Shown here piece by piece: positions 7,711 through 8,268 of a DNA stretch of 8,268 bases. How positions within the stretch are numbered: position 1 is the stretch's first letter; each line of letters opens with the position of its first letter. Source of the stretch: Candidatus Omnitrophota bacterium (GTDB lineage Bacteria; Omnitrophota; Koll11; VGKN01); NCBI GenBank assembly GCA_016867055.1, contig VGKN01000054.1, positions 1 to 8,268 of the forward strand, in the 5' to 3' direction. A model generated the notes under the pieces. That model saw nothing but the letters and a program-made list of their open reading frames with translations, made no database searches and was not told the origin of the DNA. The position numbers were made by a program, and so were the translations under genes.

Positions 7711-7869
7711 ATAGTGAACCCCGCTCCACGCCTTTATGGTTCGACTTCGCTCACCATACCGAGCCTGTTGAGGTACAGGCGTGGCTTCGGGGAAGAACCC
7801 TTCGGGATAACACCCTCATTCCTCCCCGCCTTGACAGGCGGGGATTCCTCGTGGTGCGGGGTGAACTAT
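7711..7869. repeat. Composite palindromic repeat (REP/MITE-like) between rmlA and rmlB
   Basis: A GC-rich island in AT-rich surroundings. Its ends are an imperfect inverted repeat: 7711-7730 pairs with 7850-7869 at 17 of 20 positions. Inside are several further perfect stems: 7726-7733 with 7777-7784 (CCACGCCT/AGGCGTGG), 7735-7740 with 7753-7758 (TATGGT/ACCATA), 7763-7768 with 7775-7780 (GCCTGT/ACAGGC), and 7823-7831 with 7836-7844 around a TGAC loop. No open reading frame of interest runs through it. The stretch TTCGACTTCGCTCACC...GAGCCTG is reminiscent of dispersed palindromic repeats seen in environmental bacterial genomes (from memory, not checked). The closed inverted-repeat design suggests a non-autonomous mobile element or a REP-type structure, possibly affecting rmlA/rmlB mRNA. 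I cannot define a target-site duplication with confidence. Confidence 0.65.
7823..7844. repeat. Perfect GC-rich hairpin within the composite repeat
   Basis: TCCCCGCCT and AGGCGGGGA form a perfect 9-bp stem with a 4-base TGAC loop. The heptamer ATTCCTC occurs directly on both sides (7818-7824 and 7844-7850). No T-run follows on either strand, so it is not a classic intrinsic terminator. Similar hairpins occur near ends of IS200/IS605-type elements, but no transposase is present here, so that link is only a suggestion. Confidence 0.6.
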
Positions 7870-7897
7870 ATCCCACGTTTGATTAAATAAAGAGAAG

Positions 7898-8268
7898 ATG
7901 AAACTCTTAGTTACAGGTGGAGCAGGATTTATCGGTTCAAATTTTATCAGGTATATTTTAGGAAGATATCCTGAATATAAAATTATAAATTTAGATAAAC
8001 TTACCTATTGTGGAAACTTAGAAAATTTAAGGGATGTGCAGAATAATACAAATTACAAATTTATAAAAGGTGATATATGCGATTCAAAAATTGTTCAAGT
8101 AATTATAAAAGATTGTGATGTAATTATTAATTTTGCTGCTTCCACACATGTCGATCGTTCAATCCTTAACTCTACCGATTTTGTTAAGACAAATTTTTAT
8201 GGAGTTTTTATCTTGTTGGAGGCTGTTAGAAAAAGTAAAATAAGTCGATTTATACAGATATCAACCGA
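7898..8268 (+). CDS. rmlB: dTDP-glucose 4,6-dehydratase, 3' partial
   Basis: First 123 residues of a short-chain dehydrogenase/reductase that converts dTDP-glucose to dTDP-4-keto-6-deoxyglucose with bound NAD+. The start MKLLVTGGAGFIGSNF carries the Rossmann glycine motif (TGGAGFIGS, 6-14). DKLTYCGNLENL (33-44) is highly diagnostic for RmlB (usually DKLTYAGNLENL). GDICD (58-62) binds the adenine side, and NFAASTHVDRSI (78-89) matches the RmlB block normally read as FAAESHVDRSI or FAAETHVDRSI, here with Ser in place of Glu. The frame ends at the window edge at IST, where the catalytic STDEVYG segment would begin; the YxxxK motif lies outside. The ATG is preceded by purine-rich AGAGAAG with almost no spacer. 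The product of RmlA is its substrate, so the two genes belong to one pathway although the palindromic repeat separates them. Confidence 0.93.
   Translation, partial: MKLLVTGGAGFIGSNFIRYILGRYPEYKIINLDKLTYCGNLENLRDVQNNTNYKFIKGDICDSKIVQVIIKDCDVIINFAASTHVDRSILNSTDFVKTNFYGVFILLEAVRKSKISRFIQIST

Larger units (their letters stand above)
7662..7897. other. Intergenic region rmlA-rmlB
   Basis: This 236-base gap is the only sizeable non-coding stretch in the window. The first 49 bases are AT-rich and include a perfect AT palindrome (7692-7710). The middle is the composite palindromic repeat. The last 28 bases are AT-rich and end in AGAGAAG directly before the rmlB ATG. I see no convincing promoter or terminator, so it is unclear whether rmlB is transcribed with rmlA or separately. 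Confidence 0.7.

Noticed and set aside
7735..7760. A tRNA-like string (GGTTCGAC followed by CACCA) in the intergenic region
   Set aside because: It resembles a T-loop plus CCA end, but no acceptor, D or anticodon stems can be placed around it, and the string is already part of the TATGGT/ACCATA hairpin.
7823..7844. Intrinsic terminator after rmlA
   Set aside because: The stem is strong, but neither strand has a T-run after it. It lies more than 160 bases past the rmlA stop and inside a larger palindromic element.
7831..7870. TTGACA at 7831-7836 as a -35 box for rmlB
   Set aside because: It overlaps the loop and stem of the perfect hairpin, and no -10-like hexamer lies 16-18 bases downstream; the first TATA-like sequence is about 28 bases away.

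Overview
The window is a compact AT-rich bacterial gene cluster in which every gene runs on the + strand. It holds six complete genes and one truncated gene at each edge. The presence of an LptD/OstA-type outer-membrane protein shows a Gram-negative (diderm) cell with lipopolysaccharide. Arginine is coded mostly by AGA/AGG and isoleucine often by ATA, as in AT-rich or thermophilic lineages. My impression is an uncultured deep-branching diderm phylum (Omnitrophota-like), but the sequence alone does not prove this.

Layout. Positions 1-1239 hold the 3' part of a membrane-anchored GAF-GGDEF diguanylate cyclase. Next come a ROK-family sugar kinase (1250-2221), a small transaldolase of the TalC/FSA family (2223-2870) and lptD (2872-5172). 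These are followed by UDP-glucose 6-dehydrogenase (5182-6474), a short RmlC-like cupin epimerase (6478-6927), a short RmlA-type nucleotidyltransferase (6924-7661) and the start of RmlB, dTDP-glucose 4,6-dehydratase (7898 to the window edge). From the first gene to rmlA the gaps are 10, 1, 1, 9, 3 and -4 bases, so these seven genes probably form one transcription unit with translational coupling. No promoter or convincing terminator is visible inside it.

The genes fit a common theme. The ROK kinase and transaldolase work at the hexose-phosphate/pentose-phosphate level. RmlA and RmlB (and possibly the RmlC-like protein) turn glucose-1-phosphate into dTDP-deoxysugars, and UGD makes UDP-glucuronate. 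LptD inserts finished LPS into the outer membrane. The GGDEF protein may tie surface polysaccharide to c-di-GMP signalling, but only its position suggests this.

The only substantial non-coding stretch is 7662-7897. It contains a GC-rich, strongly palindromic element of about 160 bp (7711-7869), made of an outer imperfect inverted repeat around several smaller hairpins. It looks like a REP/MITE-type dispersed repeat inserted between rmlA and rmlB and is the most unusual structure here. Otherwise the window is an ordinary envelope-biosynthesis locus; I see no defence system, CRISPR array, RNA gene or intact transposase.
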